Below, piece by piece: positions 21,586-33,351 of a stretch of DNA of 64,000 bases. The DNA is from Cryptomeria japonica (Eukaryota; Streptophyta; Pinopsida; Cupressales; Cupressaceae): contig NC_081405.1 of NCBI RefSeq assembly GCF_030272615.1, forward strand, positions 25,188,272 through 25,252,271, in the 5' to 3' direction. The notes below the pieces were generated by a model. That model was given only the letters and a program-made list of their open reading frames with translations. It was not told the origin of the DNA and ran no database searches. Position numbers and translations under genes: made by a program. Numbering within the stretch: position 1 is the stretch's first letter; each line of letters begins with the position of its first letter.

Positions 21586-22673
21586 CTTGCATGCTTTCCT
21601 TTGAGCAACATTGCATATTTTTCATTTACAAGTTTAAAATTTCTGCAAACTTAGTGGTTAAATTATTAAAAACCCTAGTTTTTTAAATCAAAATTGAACT
21701 TTTGATTTGTAAAAATTGCTTGTGGTTATCTTAGATCTGAAAATTGTTTTGTTTGTCAAATTCAATTTCCTCTTTGTCTTGTTCAATTTGTAATTAAAAT
21801 TTACAAAATTGAGAGGTTACTTGTTAAAACCCTAATTTTCAAAAATCATATTGAACTTGTGCAAAAAATTGGATTTCCCTTTAATTTTCAGATTTCTGAT
21901 TGTTCTCAGATTCGTCTTCAATCCTACAATTCAAATTTTCAAATTCCCCCCTTTTTCCAAAAATTCAAAATTCAAAATTAAGTGATTAGGTCATCAAACC
22001 CTAATTTTTAAAATCAATTGGATTTGGTGTGAATTCCAAATCAATCTCATTTACATTCATATTCTTAAACATTTTCCAAGGTGTCCCTATCCATTAGGTT
22101 TGACCCTTTGCAAAATTACACTTCAATTCCTCTTTTTCTTCAAAACCCTAATAGGGTCCTATTTTCACCTTTGTGCCTTCATTTAGCCCATCTAGAGATC
22201 GTAAAATTCACCATTTTGGGGGGGTTACCTTTAAAATCATCATAATATCCATCCCTACAAATTTCAAAAAAAGTTGGTCAGACAATGTGCATTCCCGCCA
22301 CAGTCCTCGACTTTTTTTCCAAAATTTTGAGAGATTGTTATGACTGTATTTAATAGCCTAAATCCAAAAGATTAGCTGATTTTATCAATTTTTAACCCTC
22401 TAGAATCAAAAATACCTTCAAAATTCAACATTTCAACTTTCAAGAAAAAATTTTAAATTAAAAGGTTAATTATTGTCCACCCTGATTTTAAAATTAAGTG
22501 GTCTTCACTTGGCCCTAATTTTAAAATTTCAACTTCCTTTCATTTTTGAAAATTGTGTCATCCCATTCTTCCAACAAAGTTCAAATTGAGTAATCATTAT
22601 TTTCTTAAATTTTGCATTATTCAATTTTGTAAGCTTTGTTTCACAATTCAAAATTCAAATTTCCCTCTAGTGC
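21586..22673. other. G2 untranslated leader
   Basis: AT-rich and without coding capacity. Near 22230-22330 it contains a diverged relative of the G1 LTR block that holds the stem-loop (AAAATCATCATA followed by CCCGCCACAGTCC). This suggests shared ancestry of the G1 LTR and the G2 leader. Confidence 0.55.
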
Positions 22674-25494
22674 ATGAGTTTTACAACTATTAGTCCTACC
22701 TATCATATCCCAGTTAGACGAAGCACTAGAATTAAGGCTTCCCAAGGTTTAATTACCGAGGAGATGGGGCCTAATTTGGGTGACTTCTTTAATGCGGATC
22801 ATGCTAATTCTTCTCATCTTAATCATGTGCCTATTTACCCCATTGATGGATCTCATGATGAAGAAGAGGCCTTAAATAGGGTTTCTTTAGATCAACTTTC
22901 TACATTAGATAATCAATTTGATAGCTTTCAACAATGGTTATCCCAAGCATACCCTAATAGTGAAGCTCTTCCATTAATTGAAGGTCTTGAACGCATGCTT
23001 CAAAGTGATAAGAATGAAATTGATATATTGTGTGGCATTGCACATATTGCTGATTCTAATGTCATGTTTATCAAGAGTTGTGCCGAAACCCTAGGTTACT
23101 CACAACCTTCAACACAAGTTAATTATTTTATTCATTTGACTAATCCTATGACTAGTATTCCTACTTTCACATCAAGCATCATGGCTACTTCAACTCAAAA
23201 TGTCATTCCTACAACCATAGGTCATGGGGGGAAATCCCTCTACTTCATTTAATCCTCCATCATTACCTATGTCTTCCAAGAGTATTCCTACTATTTCTCA
23301 ACCAATCATTGTGACACAAGGGGGTAATTCCTTCAACAACTTTATTCCTCCTTTAAGTGTCCCTTTTCCTACCCAATCATCACCAATTCCTACTTATCAT
23401 AGTGTCCCACCACCTTATTCTCAATCCATGCCTTCTTTCAATAACATCACACCACCTTCTCAATCACCTATGTCTAGCATGAATTCTTCTACCAAAATGA
23501 CAATCAACAATCTTGCCCAAACTATGTCTTCCTTACAACGACAAATCGCTTCCATGAGTCAATCCAAGTTTAGTGTGCCCACCTTTGATGTTGTGACCCA
23601 CTTTCTCTTGATATTGTTAAAGTCATGCCACCTAAACATGTTGAGATCTCTCAATTGGAACTCTATAATGGAAAAGGTGATCCTCTTACAAATGTCAAAA
23701 CATTTCAAACCTTGTGTACTGATTTTGCTTATGCTCAATGATTTCTTGCAAAACTGTTTACAAGAACACTAAGAGATAAGGCTTTACAATAGTATTTATC
23801 TCTTCCTTATTATTCTATCACTTCCTTTCAACAACTGCCAAATGCTTTCATCCAACAATTTCAAAACAACATTGGTCCTAAAATCACTTTGACTAATTTA
23901 ATGCATTGTAAACAAGGTCTAAAGAGAAAGTGATTGATTTCATTGGCAGATATTAACATTTGTGTACTCAAATTTCTTTTCATGTTCCTGATAATGATAT
24001 TCAAAGAATTTCATTTCTAATTTACAAAAAGATATAAGGGAAAAGCTTCTTTGGTCTGAGTTTACTTCCTTTCTGCAGTTGTGTGTAACACTCCACAATT
24101 ATCAACAGGTTGTGAGTCAAATGGAGAAATCCACTCATATGGCTCTGAGTGATAAGGGGGAGAGTGTTCAACAACCTTTTTCAAAGTTCAAACCAACAAA
24201 AATATTCATCAAGTTCAATGATCCAATCAACAACAACCATGTGAATGCTACAACAGGTGTGCCTCCTATTTCTAAAAAATTTCAAATAGAAAGATAGTTT
24301 ACTCCTTTGTATGAGTCTTTGCATAGTCTTATGTCTCAGTTATTGCATATAAATGTTATCAAACTCCCTCCTATAAAACAAGTTGATCCTTCCAAACTTG
24401 CATCTCCTCATTTTGATAACAATTCCTTTTGCCAATTTCATCGTCAACCTGGTCATGATACTGAGAAATGTTTTGCATTGAAAAATAAGGTTCAAGACTT
24501 GATTGATAATAATACTATATCTATGGCAGGTGTGAATGATAAAGGGAATAAATCAGTTTCTCCTGCTAATCAAAATCTTAAGATTTTCACTGATCCCTTG
24601 CCATCTCATACCTCTAACATTATTGAGATTGTGCCTAATTCTCTCTTTTCTAAAACACTCATTTGTATGGCTCCAAACCTGGTCAATATGGTAGAAACAC
24701 AAGATTCACCTAAGGATCCTTGTATTACATTTGACCCTAGTGAAACCATTTGAGCACCCGATGGTCCTTTATAGATAGTAGCAAATTTTAAGGATGTCCA
24801 TTGTTGTGGTGCCCTGATTGATCCCTCTTGCATGGTTAATGTCATAACTGAAGAGTATCTTTTAACTTTACGATTGCATAAACCACTATATGATGCTTCT
24901 AATGTAGTTGTGAAGTTATTTGATGGATTTTCTTGTCCTACCATTGGTTCTATCACTCTCATGCTGAGGTTCATGATAAATCCATGGATGTTGACTTTGT
25001 TATCATACCTTCCTCTGAGAAATTTTGTGTGAAGTTGGGTTGTCCTTGGCTATCTTCCATGAAGGCTATTGCTTCTCCAATCTACAAGTGTCTTAAATTT
25101 TTGCAAAATAGAGAAATCATAATCGTGAACCATAGCTTATTTTGTCCATCTGAAAGAAGCCCCAATGTTCCTATTGATCTCTTTTCCTCAACAATTTCAA
25201 TCTCTTCCATCAAGGAGCAATACTCTTTTTCAATCTTATCAAAAATGGAAGAATGATATGATCTTTATTATGCTTCCAGATGAGGTTCTTTCCCTCTCGG
25301 ATAGAACTAATCTGCCTCCTAAAGAAAATTGTCCACCTACTCCTATGGATGTGACTTTACCTTCTCTTAAGGAGAACCCCAATATTATTCCTAAGGTTAA
25401 ACCTATACCTCCTCCTCATGATGGACCTGGTCTCCTTCCTACAACTAATATTCCTCCTTTCTATGGTGCAGTTCCACCTCCTTCCTCTTATTGA
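22674..25494 (+). pseudogene. G2 Gag-zinc finger-protease polyprotein, decayed
   Basis: The ATG at 22674 starts the G2 Gag, closely matched by G3 at 47075 on the other strand. A frameshift near 23235 splits it. A Pro/Ser-rich linker (23260-23500) follows, then a retrotransposon Gag capsid domain (about 23590-24110) with ELYNGKGDPL and DIVKVM-type motifs broken by stops near 23740 and 23790. The Tat-type zinc finger CQFHRQPGHDTEKCFALK lies at 24430-24484. A protease remnant at about 24780-25110 has LIDPSCMVNVI where D-S/T-G is expected, so the site is altered. A Pro-rich tail ends at 25494, with coding-like remnants to about 25900. RT does not follow. Identity as Tat-type Gag is firm; function is lost. 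Confidence 0.85.
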
Positions 25495-26486
25495 GAGAAG
25501 AGGCCTACTTCTCCTATTGTTCAACCAAAAAGACCTCAACCTAAACCTTCCACTATAAAGGAGAAAACCATTCCTACTTCTTCAAATGTTCTTCCTTCTT
25601 CTTAGCCTTCCACTAAGACTCGATGGAATCATTGTGTGAGAGAATGCCGATGAAGATGTCATGTTCAAGCTCATGGAGTTATCCCTCACAATACCCAATC
25701 TCCTCAGACTCCAATAGTTGACATGATTCCCTTTTCTCTCCTAAGCAAGATGTTCAACCAACATCTCCAAATCATAAGTTGCATAAAACATGTGATGGTT
25801 TTACTCCTATTTGTGTTCTTGCTCCTCTTTCTTTAAACTTTGATGAAGAAATGGGTGAAATTTTTATTCATAATGTGTTGCCCCCATATTTGGCATACCT
25901 AAAATTTGAACTTTAAATCGGTCTCAGTGTCGAGTAAAGATCCAATAGGTGTTTATGCGTAAGCAGTGAGCATGTGGTCCAAGGTTGTTGTCAGTCAAAA
26001 TGAGAAAAATGGATGAAATTTGAAAATTACCAAGAGCTGAGGGAAATAATTTGACAAACATTCCCTTAGCATAATTATGTGTCATGTGGCCAATTTTCAC
26101 ATGAACCCAGTTCATAGTTTGTCATATTTTAAACTTTCAAATTTTGGTGTATGTCATCTAGAAATGATTAAAATATCTCATTTTAGGATTCGTCATGAGG
26201 ATTAAATGATGTTTTTGGCTCATTTCCCTACCATCAACACGTGTTTCAAATTTCAAGATCTACCTCCCTACCGTTTGGAAGATATGGTCATTTTTCTCAA
26301 GCCTGAGCATTAAATTTAAAATATTTAAATTATTTTTTCAAATAAGTAATTTAATATTTTAGATTATTTTAATATTTTGGTCATTTGAGGGAAAAAGTTG
26401 TCTAAAAATGTCATTTTCATTTCTCCTTTATTCTTCTTTGTGGTTGATAGTTTCTATAGGTCAAGGTCATAGTCTTTGAAATAAAT
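25495..26486. other. G2 interior: Pro-rich coding remnant, then non-coding
   Basis: Up to about 25900 the plus strand still reads Pro/Lys-rich segments (KRPQPKPS) continuing the tail of ORF1 with stops. From about 25920 onward I recognise nothing. In a complete Tat element RT would begin about here. Confidence 0.5.
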
Positions 26487-26714
26487 GGTTAAAGATGCTC
26501 CATTTTTTAGCATTTTTAACCCATAATCATAACCTTTGAGAAAAAAATGGTTAGGAATACTCCATTTTCAAGCATTCTTAACCCATATTTATAACCTCTC
26601 ACAAAAAAGGTTAAGAATGCTCCAAAATGGAGCATCTCTAATCTTATTTCCTAACCTTGTGGGCCTGGTTTGTCAAGAAGGTTAGAAATGCTCTGTTTTG
26701 GAGCATTCTTAACC
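26487..26714. repeat. Array of four short hairpins, 35-bp units
   Basis: Units at 26487-26521, 26549-26583, 26609-26643 and 26680-26714 each start GGTTA(A)GAATGCTCC and end in the imperfect complement (G)AGCATTCTTAACC. Each can fold as a hairpin; the units are 60-71 bp apart. No coding potential. Origin unknown. Confidence 0.7.
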
Positions 26715-26754
26715 TCCTCCATAAGAGTTTAAAAAAGAAACTTCAAACAATGGG

Positions 26755-27677
26755 TTATGAACATTCATCAATGCATTGAAGAAGAGAGGGAGTTCCCCAG
26801 ATGTTGAAGTTGCAGCTACTCTGGAGACATAAAAGCAAATTATGGGAGCCTCTGAAAGAGATTTCATCTCACAGTTGCAATAATGGCAAAACACACATAA
26901 TGTATTTGTTGAATTGACTTTTGAAACTTTCAAGTGATTGTAGTTGGCAAGGGTAATGAACTCCTCTACAACCTACGCTAGCATCCCCTTGCTTGTGCTA
27001 AAATGGAAGCTCTGAAAAGATTATTGGCATCCACCAAAGTATAATGAATACTTTTTATGCCCCGACTGACATGTTTGCAAAAGATATGGAAGAAAGGACA
27101 ATACATGAGAAATGTTTTGTAGAATGTCATATGCTGCTAATAAAAGAAGCATAGACATGTCATAAAATGTAGATATGTTTGTAAAATGTAGAAGGAGTGG
27201 ATAAGGTGTGAACCATTTGACATAATGCCTCAACAAACTATCTTCCCAGGGAATGATACATGTATATGACTGCAATATGTGCATCATGTTAAACATTACT
27301 CCAATCATAGCAAGAGAACAAGGAATGCAGTGAATTGCTTGACTGAATGCCTTAAAGAAATGTAGTCTCATTTAATGCAATGATCACAAGATATGCACAA
27401 AACTAGTCACGGTATTCAGCAAAGCGTAGAGATAGAGGAATTTTGTCAACCACGGTGTTGCAACCGCTTTGGTAGACTTGTATGCAAAACGTGGAGCATA
27501 ATCACGGCAAGTGAACTGTCAAATAGAATGCTTCAAAGAAGGTGTCATCTCATGTAATGCAATGATTGTAGGATGAGCAGATAGTGTTTTGTTGGGAAAT
27601 ATTTCACAGCTTTTTAGCAAATGCAAGTGGTGGGTATAAAGCCAAATTTCACAAACTTCGCTAGCATCCTTCCTATC
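26755..27677 (+). pseudogene. PPR-repeat protein pseudogene, part 1
   Basis: Several diverged copies of a plant PPR (pentatricopeptide repeat) coding unit are recognisable at DNA level. The consensus words are ATGCCTCAAAGAGATGT, TCATGGAATGCAATGATTGC and TATGCAAAATGTGGA. They correspond to the PPR motifs MPQRDV, SWNAMIA and MYAKCG. They recur near 26860, 27215, 27345 and 27525. Indels and stops leave no open frame. PPR proteins bind organellar RNA and often arise as intronless copies in plants. The copy is cut at 27678 by a foreign LTR that begins inside the motif FASILP. The minus-strand open frames here are shadows. Confidence 0.7.
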
Positions 27678-27824
27678 TGTAACATCCTAAAATTGTGACA
27701 CTTGCAATTTCGACTGCATTTGGGTCTTCACGATGGCGACGCAACACTGAACCTGAATGGAGACCCCAAAACTGCATTTTTCTGCACCTTGGCATGATCC
27801 CTCCTTGCACCCTGCTATCCTGGG

Positions 27825-27990
27825 AGGTGGGACCATGGCGCCCAGCGCCTTGGTCCTTTAGGACTAGGGCGCCCAGTGCCCTGGTCCTTCAGGACTAGGG
27901 CGCCCAGCACCCTGGTCCTTTAGGACTAGGGTGCCCAGTGCCCTAGTCCCCTAGGACCATGGCACCCAGCACCCTGGTCCCTGGCCCTAT
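27825..27990. repeat. GC-rich minisatellite in LTR F
   Basis: About five units of roughly 32 bp, built on GGACTAGGGCGCCCAG and CCCTGGTCCTT, with palindromic cores. Similar to the units at 16700-16832 and 7700-7800. Confidence 0.75.
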
Positions 27991-28092
27991 TTTGGGCCCG
28001 GTCTCTTTTGGGCCTCGGGTCTTTATGTTTGCAATTTGGGAAATAATGTTTCCTGGTCGGCCTAAGGTCAGAAAAATCAGTCTATCAGCAAG

Positions 28093-28100
28093 TATATAAA
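28093..28100 (+). promoter_or_regulatory. TATA box of LTR F
   Basis: TATATAAA sits about 100 bp after the GC-rich repeats and ahead of the CATTCAAG region, as expected for an LTR promoter. Confidence 0.45.
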
Positions 28101-28719
28101 CTACATTTCCTCTCCCATTTTGGAGAGGAAGGACATATGTGTGCAAGACGTGGAAGCGATATTAAAACACTCAAACATTCAAGCATTCAAGCATTCCTTC
28201 AAGCAATTGAGCATTCTAAGTCTCCATTCAAGGCTAAGTGTTGCATTCAAGACAAGGATTCAACCATTGAAGAGGAGATCACTTACAACTTACAACATAC
28301 AACAACATTTAAACCTTCGCATGTAAGAATACAAACATTCTTACAACAAGGTATCAGTACTTGTTTACATTACAATCATTTACATTTACAGCATTCTCAT
28401 TTCTTGGTTAATTCCAAAACCGGGGTTTGACCTAAGGGCAAACCCCTAATCCTTAACCCCCCAATCATCCTCTCTTTTGTGTGTGTAGGTTGTAGGTACG
28501 TGGTTGTAATTGAAGATCTAGAATCCTTGTGTAGAGACGAACAGATCCCCCTTCGTTTCGTGTATTTTTCGAAGGACCGTGTGCACGCCGGGCGCCATCG
28601 TCCCGTCAACTTTCGCTCAAATTTGCAGGACAACATCGTCTTGACATTTTATTGCTAATTCTAGGTCTATGAAACCCTATGAAACACAAACCTCAACCTT
28701 CCTCTCACACTACTCTGGA

Positions 28720-29850
28720 ACCTTAGACATGGAAAGTGAACCATTTGAAAAATGCCTCAAAGAAATATCATCTCGTGGCATGCCACGATTAAAGAAATGC
28801 ATGCAAATTGTGGGGCCGATGTTAGCTTTAATAGAATTGATAGGGGGCCATTTGATTAGTGGTTGGTAGCTAGCAATTGTTCATCAAGATTAGTATGTAA
28901 TATACATGCTCAGACCTAAGATACTTTGCACCTCCTTCTTTGCATCACGATGGTTCACACTTCTCAAAACTATCCCCTGCATGCATGCGCAATTGGGTTG
29001 GGAGGATGGGTGCTGGTTCTTGATGAATTCCACGTATATGAACTGTTTGACAAAACACCATAAATCGATGTCATCTCATGACCTATGATAATTGCAAGCT
29101 ATTTGTTAAATGCTTCAAATAGATATCATCACACTGAAGGAGAGATTCATTGAAAAATCTTTAAAAATATACAAAGAAATGCCATTTGCTAGTGTAAGGA
29201 TAGTTTCATCAACATCCTCATTGCATATTTGAAAGCAAGAAATGGAGGCATAGACAACGTGCAGACCATGTCATACATGCTTTTAGATGATACCATCTCA
29301 CATCCTGCAATGAAATAAAGGTTATTACTTATAAGGAGGCATCGACACAAATGAAAGATGTTGGAAAATAGAGGTGATATCAAACGAGTGAAACCAACCA
29401 TGACAAAAATAGAGAAAGAAAGGCATGAGAATGATAATAGGTTATATTTTAGGATGTTGAAAGGGATGGAGGGACCTTAATAATCTTGGTGGACTTAAAT
29501 TTTCTATTCAAGGTATGAGTGTGGAAAAATTTGTGATAGCCAAACAATATCTTTACAACAGAATCATGTCATGATGCAATTTCTAATGTGATAGCTTTCA
29601 AGCCTATAGTGTATGGTGCTTTCAAAGAAGGAAGACAAAGAATTGAAGGTTATTGGCCTAAATGTTTCAATATGTGTAGATGTTCTCTCTTGGTGCATGC
29701 AGATTTCACATGAATATCAACTGAAATGTTGAAAAAGCTTCAAAAATCTTCATGGAAGCAAAATTGGTAAGCGTAAAGCTCATTCTACAACCTATGCCAA
29801 CATCCTCAAAGCTCATGCTAAAGTGAAGAACTATTATCCATCAAAAAATT
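28720..29850 (+). pseudogene. PPR-repeat protein pseudogene, part 2
   Basis: PPR-like words continue after LTR F. GAACCATTTGAAAAATGCCT with AGAAATATCATCTCGTGGCA lies at 28738-28785. GAACTGTTTGACAAAACACC with GATGTCATCTCATG lies near 29040-29085. ATTCTACAACCTATGCCAACATCC lies near 29790, matching the PPR motif STTYANIL. Decay is heavy, with no frame left, and the order of repeats cannot be tied to part 1 with certainty. It may be the remainder of the same gene or a second copy. Confidence 0.55.
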
Positions 29851-30823
29851 AAAGGATGACTACAAAATTAGATGAAAGGAGGTCCAAAAGATTTCATGCA
29901 AATGTGCAGATAATGAGTGTAAAGCTATGATTGTCTAACATTTTCTTGCAGGTAGCTACACTCCACAGTGCAAGAAGAGAGTTGATGATGAAATAGTTAC
30001 AAAGATAAAGATGCAGATGAAGACATGGAGGCCACCTTGACAAAATTGACAACGAGTTATTTCTTCATGGTGATTGGGTTTGAGATTTTTTTTTGTAAAA
30101 AGTGACTTATGTCACTTATTGTAACCAAAGGTTAGAAAGTTGACTTCTTCTGCGCATAAAAGTGTAAGTTACTAACTCATTGAAATTTACGTAGAAAAGA
30201 GTTAGTTATTAACCCAGGATTGAATTTGGTTATAAGGTAGTTATACTACAAGACTATAAATACAAGACTTTTGCATTGTAAAGGGGACTCTGACAAACGG
30301 GGAAAACTTTGCAGAATTTTGTAGAAAAACTATGTGAGATCTTTTGAGGTTCATACCTTTGTACCAAGGGGTTTTTGAACCTGTATATTTTCAAAAAGAA
30401 TAATTAATAATGCATTGAATTTGTGTGTCTTGAATGTATTCATGAGTTATTATTACTAATTTCTCGTATGTTGAATTAGTAATCCCTTTATGTATTGGTG
30501 AAATCTATTGATGAAACACATCATTTCATGGTATCTTGACTTGCATGTTCTAGTACAACATGTCTCTTTGTGTGTCAAGGTTTATTGTACTTATTTCATC
30601 ATTGTTGCATGACTACCCTTTTTGGTAGTAACCCCTTTTGTGATTGTTATCATTCATGGAATCCTATTTGGTGTTTGTATGTCTTCTAGTAGGGTTTTTC
30701 TTATTAATCTTGTTTAAGTTCTATGTTTTCTCCTTTATGTACTTTCAGGTTAAAAGTACACAAAAATCCTAAATACCCCTTTCATACAAGGGAGCTACCC
30801 CTCTCAAACACAGAGGAAGATTT
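29851..30823. other. G2 interior without recognised gene
   Basis: AT-rich, including an LTR-like or promoter-like word CTATAAATAC near 30255 followed by sequence resembling a transcript leader. I cannot assign it. Confidence 0.4.
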
Positions 30824-31190
30824 TTGTTTTACCCCAATCTCTCCAACTATTGGGACATTTGTCACTTCTCATCGAGAAAACAGGGTCAGTTTCAGATAAA
30901 CAACCGCAATGACAAATCTGTTTACCAACATAATGGAAATACAAATCCTAATGCTTCTGATAGTGAGTATGAGTATGTCAATGTGGATAAGCATTTATTA
31001 GATGAGTTTTCACAAACCCTAATCCTAGCACCTAGAATCAAACAAAGTGACTTACAACATGAGCATAGTCCTTGTTTGGATCTTGTGATAGCTCCATCTG
31101 TTGCACTCAATATCTCTTCTCTGGCATGTTGCTCGCCTTCCTGAAATAGTGATCAAAAAGATCAAGAGGTGGATGTTGTGCTAGATTAGC
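30824..31190 (+). pseudogene. Short terminal ORF conserved in G2 and G3 (ORF-X), G2 copy
   Basis: The frame reads an acidic segment (SDSEYEYVNVDKHLLDEF) followed by EHSPCLDLVIAPS and, after a stop at 31142, DQEVDVVLD. The minus strand of G3 at 37825-37468 encodes a related protein with LEHGPCFEFAVDPSTMLK and a similar acidic end WEADDLLD. It lies about 720 bp before the polypurine tract. I do not recognise the family. Conservation between two elements argues that it was a real part of the element. Confidence 0.55.
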
Positions 31191-31910
31191 ACTGCAGATC
31201 TTCTTTCTCCTTTCTTTCTCTTTTTGTGACCATTCTTCTATATGTATCCATGTTCTTCTATTTTGTTCCTTTAATGTCTACTTCGGGATTATGCAAAGAA
31301 TTGAGATCTTCTCTTGGTCTCTTTCATGTTAACTCAAAAGACATCTTCTCTTCCCTTTCTTCTAAGGTAGTGTCCTTCTTTGGGTAATGAAGATTATTAT
31401 ATGCATATACATACATGATATACATGAGTTATCATACAACATATTGACCCCGAGGAAAGTGACACTACCTCGTTCTTTGTGTTCATTATCCTTGGATGTA
31501 TACCTTGATTGGGGGCTAAATCCTTGCGATAACATGCTCCCTCCTTCTCTTGGGTGTATCCTACCTTAAAGAAATTGCTTCTGATAAGGTGCATGTGATC
31601 TCTCTTTAACATGGGGGCATACACTCGGCTCATATTTTCCTTTTTGTGATACTTAGAATTACTTAGTGAAACTTTGTTTTCCTTTGTAATCTTTGTATCT
31701 TTGCTTTCATGAACCATAGTGAAGGGAACTTTGCTACTTACATTCATGGTTCTCCCCTTTTTGATCTTCCCTTTTAATTTGTCAATCTAATTTTTAAGAT
31801 CCTAAGTCCATTGGGGGCTAGGCGCATTTTTCCTCCTTGACATGCTAAAAGTCTTTTCAATCTTGTTTCCTTGAACTTTACCAGTAGCAATGACATATGA
31901 TTATACTCCT
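31191..31910. other. G2 3' untranslated region
   Basis: Pyrimidine-rich (TTTCTTCTCC words) with no convincing gene. It leads to the polypurine tract. Confidence 0.5.
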
Positions 31911-31928
31911 GCTAAAGTGGGGGCTAAA
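31911..31928 (+). other. Polypurine tract of G2
   Basis: GCTAAAGTGGGGGCTAAA immediately before the LTR start TGTAGTGTC; identical to that of G1. Confidence 0.9.
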
Positions 31929-33221
31929 TGTAGTGTCATAAAATTGTGACCCTACCAATTTACAACTGCATTAGGGTCCTCACGCATGCAAACTCAAATC
32001 CTCTATCCTAATTGGAGATCAGAGAGTGCTCAGCTTGCAAAAACAGCTTCTTCCTTGGCCCCTGCATCACTCCATCTGCACTCTACCCTAGAGAAAGAGG
32101 TAGGATAGGGGTGTCACATCCCTATCCCCCCTCGGATAGGGGTATGGCACCCTTTTCCTCCTAGGATAGGGGCATGGTTCCCCTATCATTGCCCTATTTT
32201 GGGGCAGGACCTTTCTAGAGCATGCATTGTGGGTTGTGCAGTGAGTGAGAAATCTCCCCAATGTCGGCCCATGATGAAATTCAAATCCTACAAATATGTA
32301 TTTAAGGGGCATTAGCTCTCTCATTTGCATAATTTGGATAAGTGAAAATTTTATAAGTTCAATAGGTGGAATTTTGATAAGGTCATAAGCGATCAAGAGC
32401 ATTCAAGCATTATTTTCCAGCATTGAGCATTCTCAAGTTTCCCTTCAAGGCTAGGTGTTGCATTCAAGTCAAGGATTCAACCATTGAAGAGGATATTGAT
32501 TTCAACATACAATTCCATACAAGCATTTCTATCAATATTGCTACTACAACCTCCCTTGAGGTGATCTACAATTCAGTCTTTCATTTACATCTACTTGCAA
32601 GTACTTTCTTTCATTACTTGGTTAATTCCAAAACTAGGGTTTTACCTAAAGGCAAACCCCCAATCCCAACACATTTCCCTCTCTTTTCTATGTGTAGGTT
32701 GCAGGTGTGCAACTATACTTTCAGATTTGGGCTTCATTTGTAGAGGTGGAAAAACCCTTTTCGTGTCGCGGATTTTTTGAAGGACCGTGTACATTCCCGC
32801 CATGGTCTAGACAACTTTTCATCAAATTTGCAGAGCGACTTCATCTTGACATTTTACTACCAAGTCCAGGTGCATAACTTCATCCTATATTCAGATCTTA
32901 AGTTATAATTTATTCTTTGTCACTTTTTCATTACATAATCTAAACAGATTCCTTTCCATTTCAAACAAAGGAAGACCAGATCATCCTAACATCCTTAATT
33001 CATTCAAAATTCAATCTATCATTTTTTGTGTGGAGATTGAATCTAGTGAAATATCCCTTATCTTCCTAATGTAATGGTGAAAAGTGTTTGAAGGATAATC
33101 AATAAGTGAAACTCTCATCTCTCATCATTTTCCCACCATTACAATATCAATAAGGATAATTTTTGAGGGAAAGGGTTAGTTTTCCTCTTGATCTATCACT
33201 CATCTTTTTCCCACCATTACT
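31929..33221 (+). repeat. 3' LTR of G2 (1293 bp)
   Basis: Aligns with the 5' LTR throughout. It has an extra segment of about 50 bp near 33120-33165 where the end region (TCATTTTCCCACCATTACA) is duplicated. The last base reads T instead of A. It is followed by ataca. Confidence 0.88.
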
Positions 33222-33234
33222 ATACATATATATG

Positions 33235-33268
<34 letters not shown>

Positions 33269-33273
33269 TATAC

Positions 33274-33351
<78 letters not shown>

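Larger units (their letters stand above)
27678..28690 (+). repeat. Gypsy LTR fragment F inside the PPR pseudogene
   Basis: Begins TGTAACATCCTAAAATTGTG, like the LTR starts of G1-G3. It contains GC-rich repeats (27825-27990), a TATA box TATATAAA at 28093-28100, the CATTCAAG repeats near 28170-28200 also seen in G2, and a stem-loop at 28574-28603. The 3' end is not defined; similarity to the G2 LTR fades near 28690 before the expected CATTACA end. No target duplication was found, so it is probably truncated. Confidence 0.65.
20313..33221 (+). mobile_element. Gypsy element G2: Gag-only, pol-less element carrying a PPR pseudogene, TSD ataca
   Basis: LTRs at 20313-21567 and 31929-33221 start TGTA. 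The left one ends CCATTACA; the right one ends CCATTACT, a one-base change. The five bases ataca lie directly outside both ends (20308-20312 and 33222-33226). Inside are a primer-binding site, a decayed Gag-zinc finger-protease region, a PPR pseudogene, a foreign LTR fragment, a short conserved ORF and a polypurine tract identical to that of G1. No RT, RNase H or integrase motif was found in about 10.4 kb of interior, so this copy depended on another element for mobility. Confidence 0.85.

Noticed and set aside
27021-27371. Minus-strand frame of 116 codons
   Set aside because: Antisense to PPR-coding words on the plus strand; no domain of its own.
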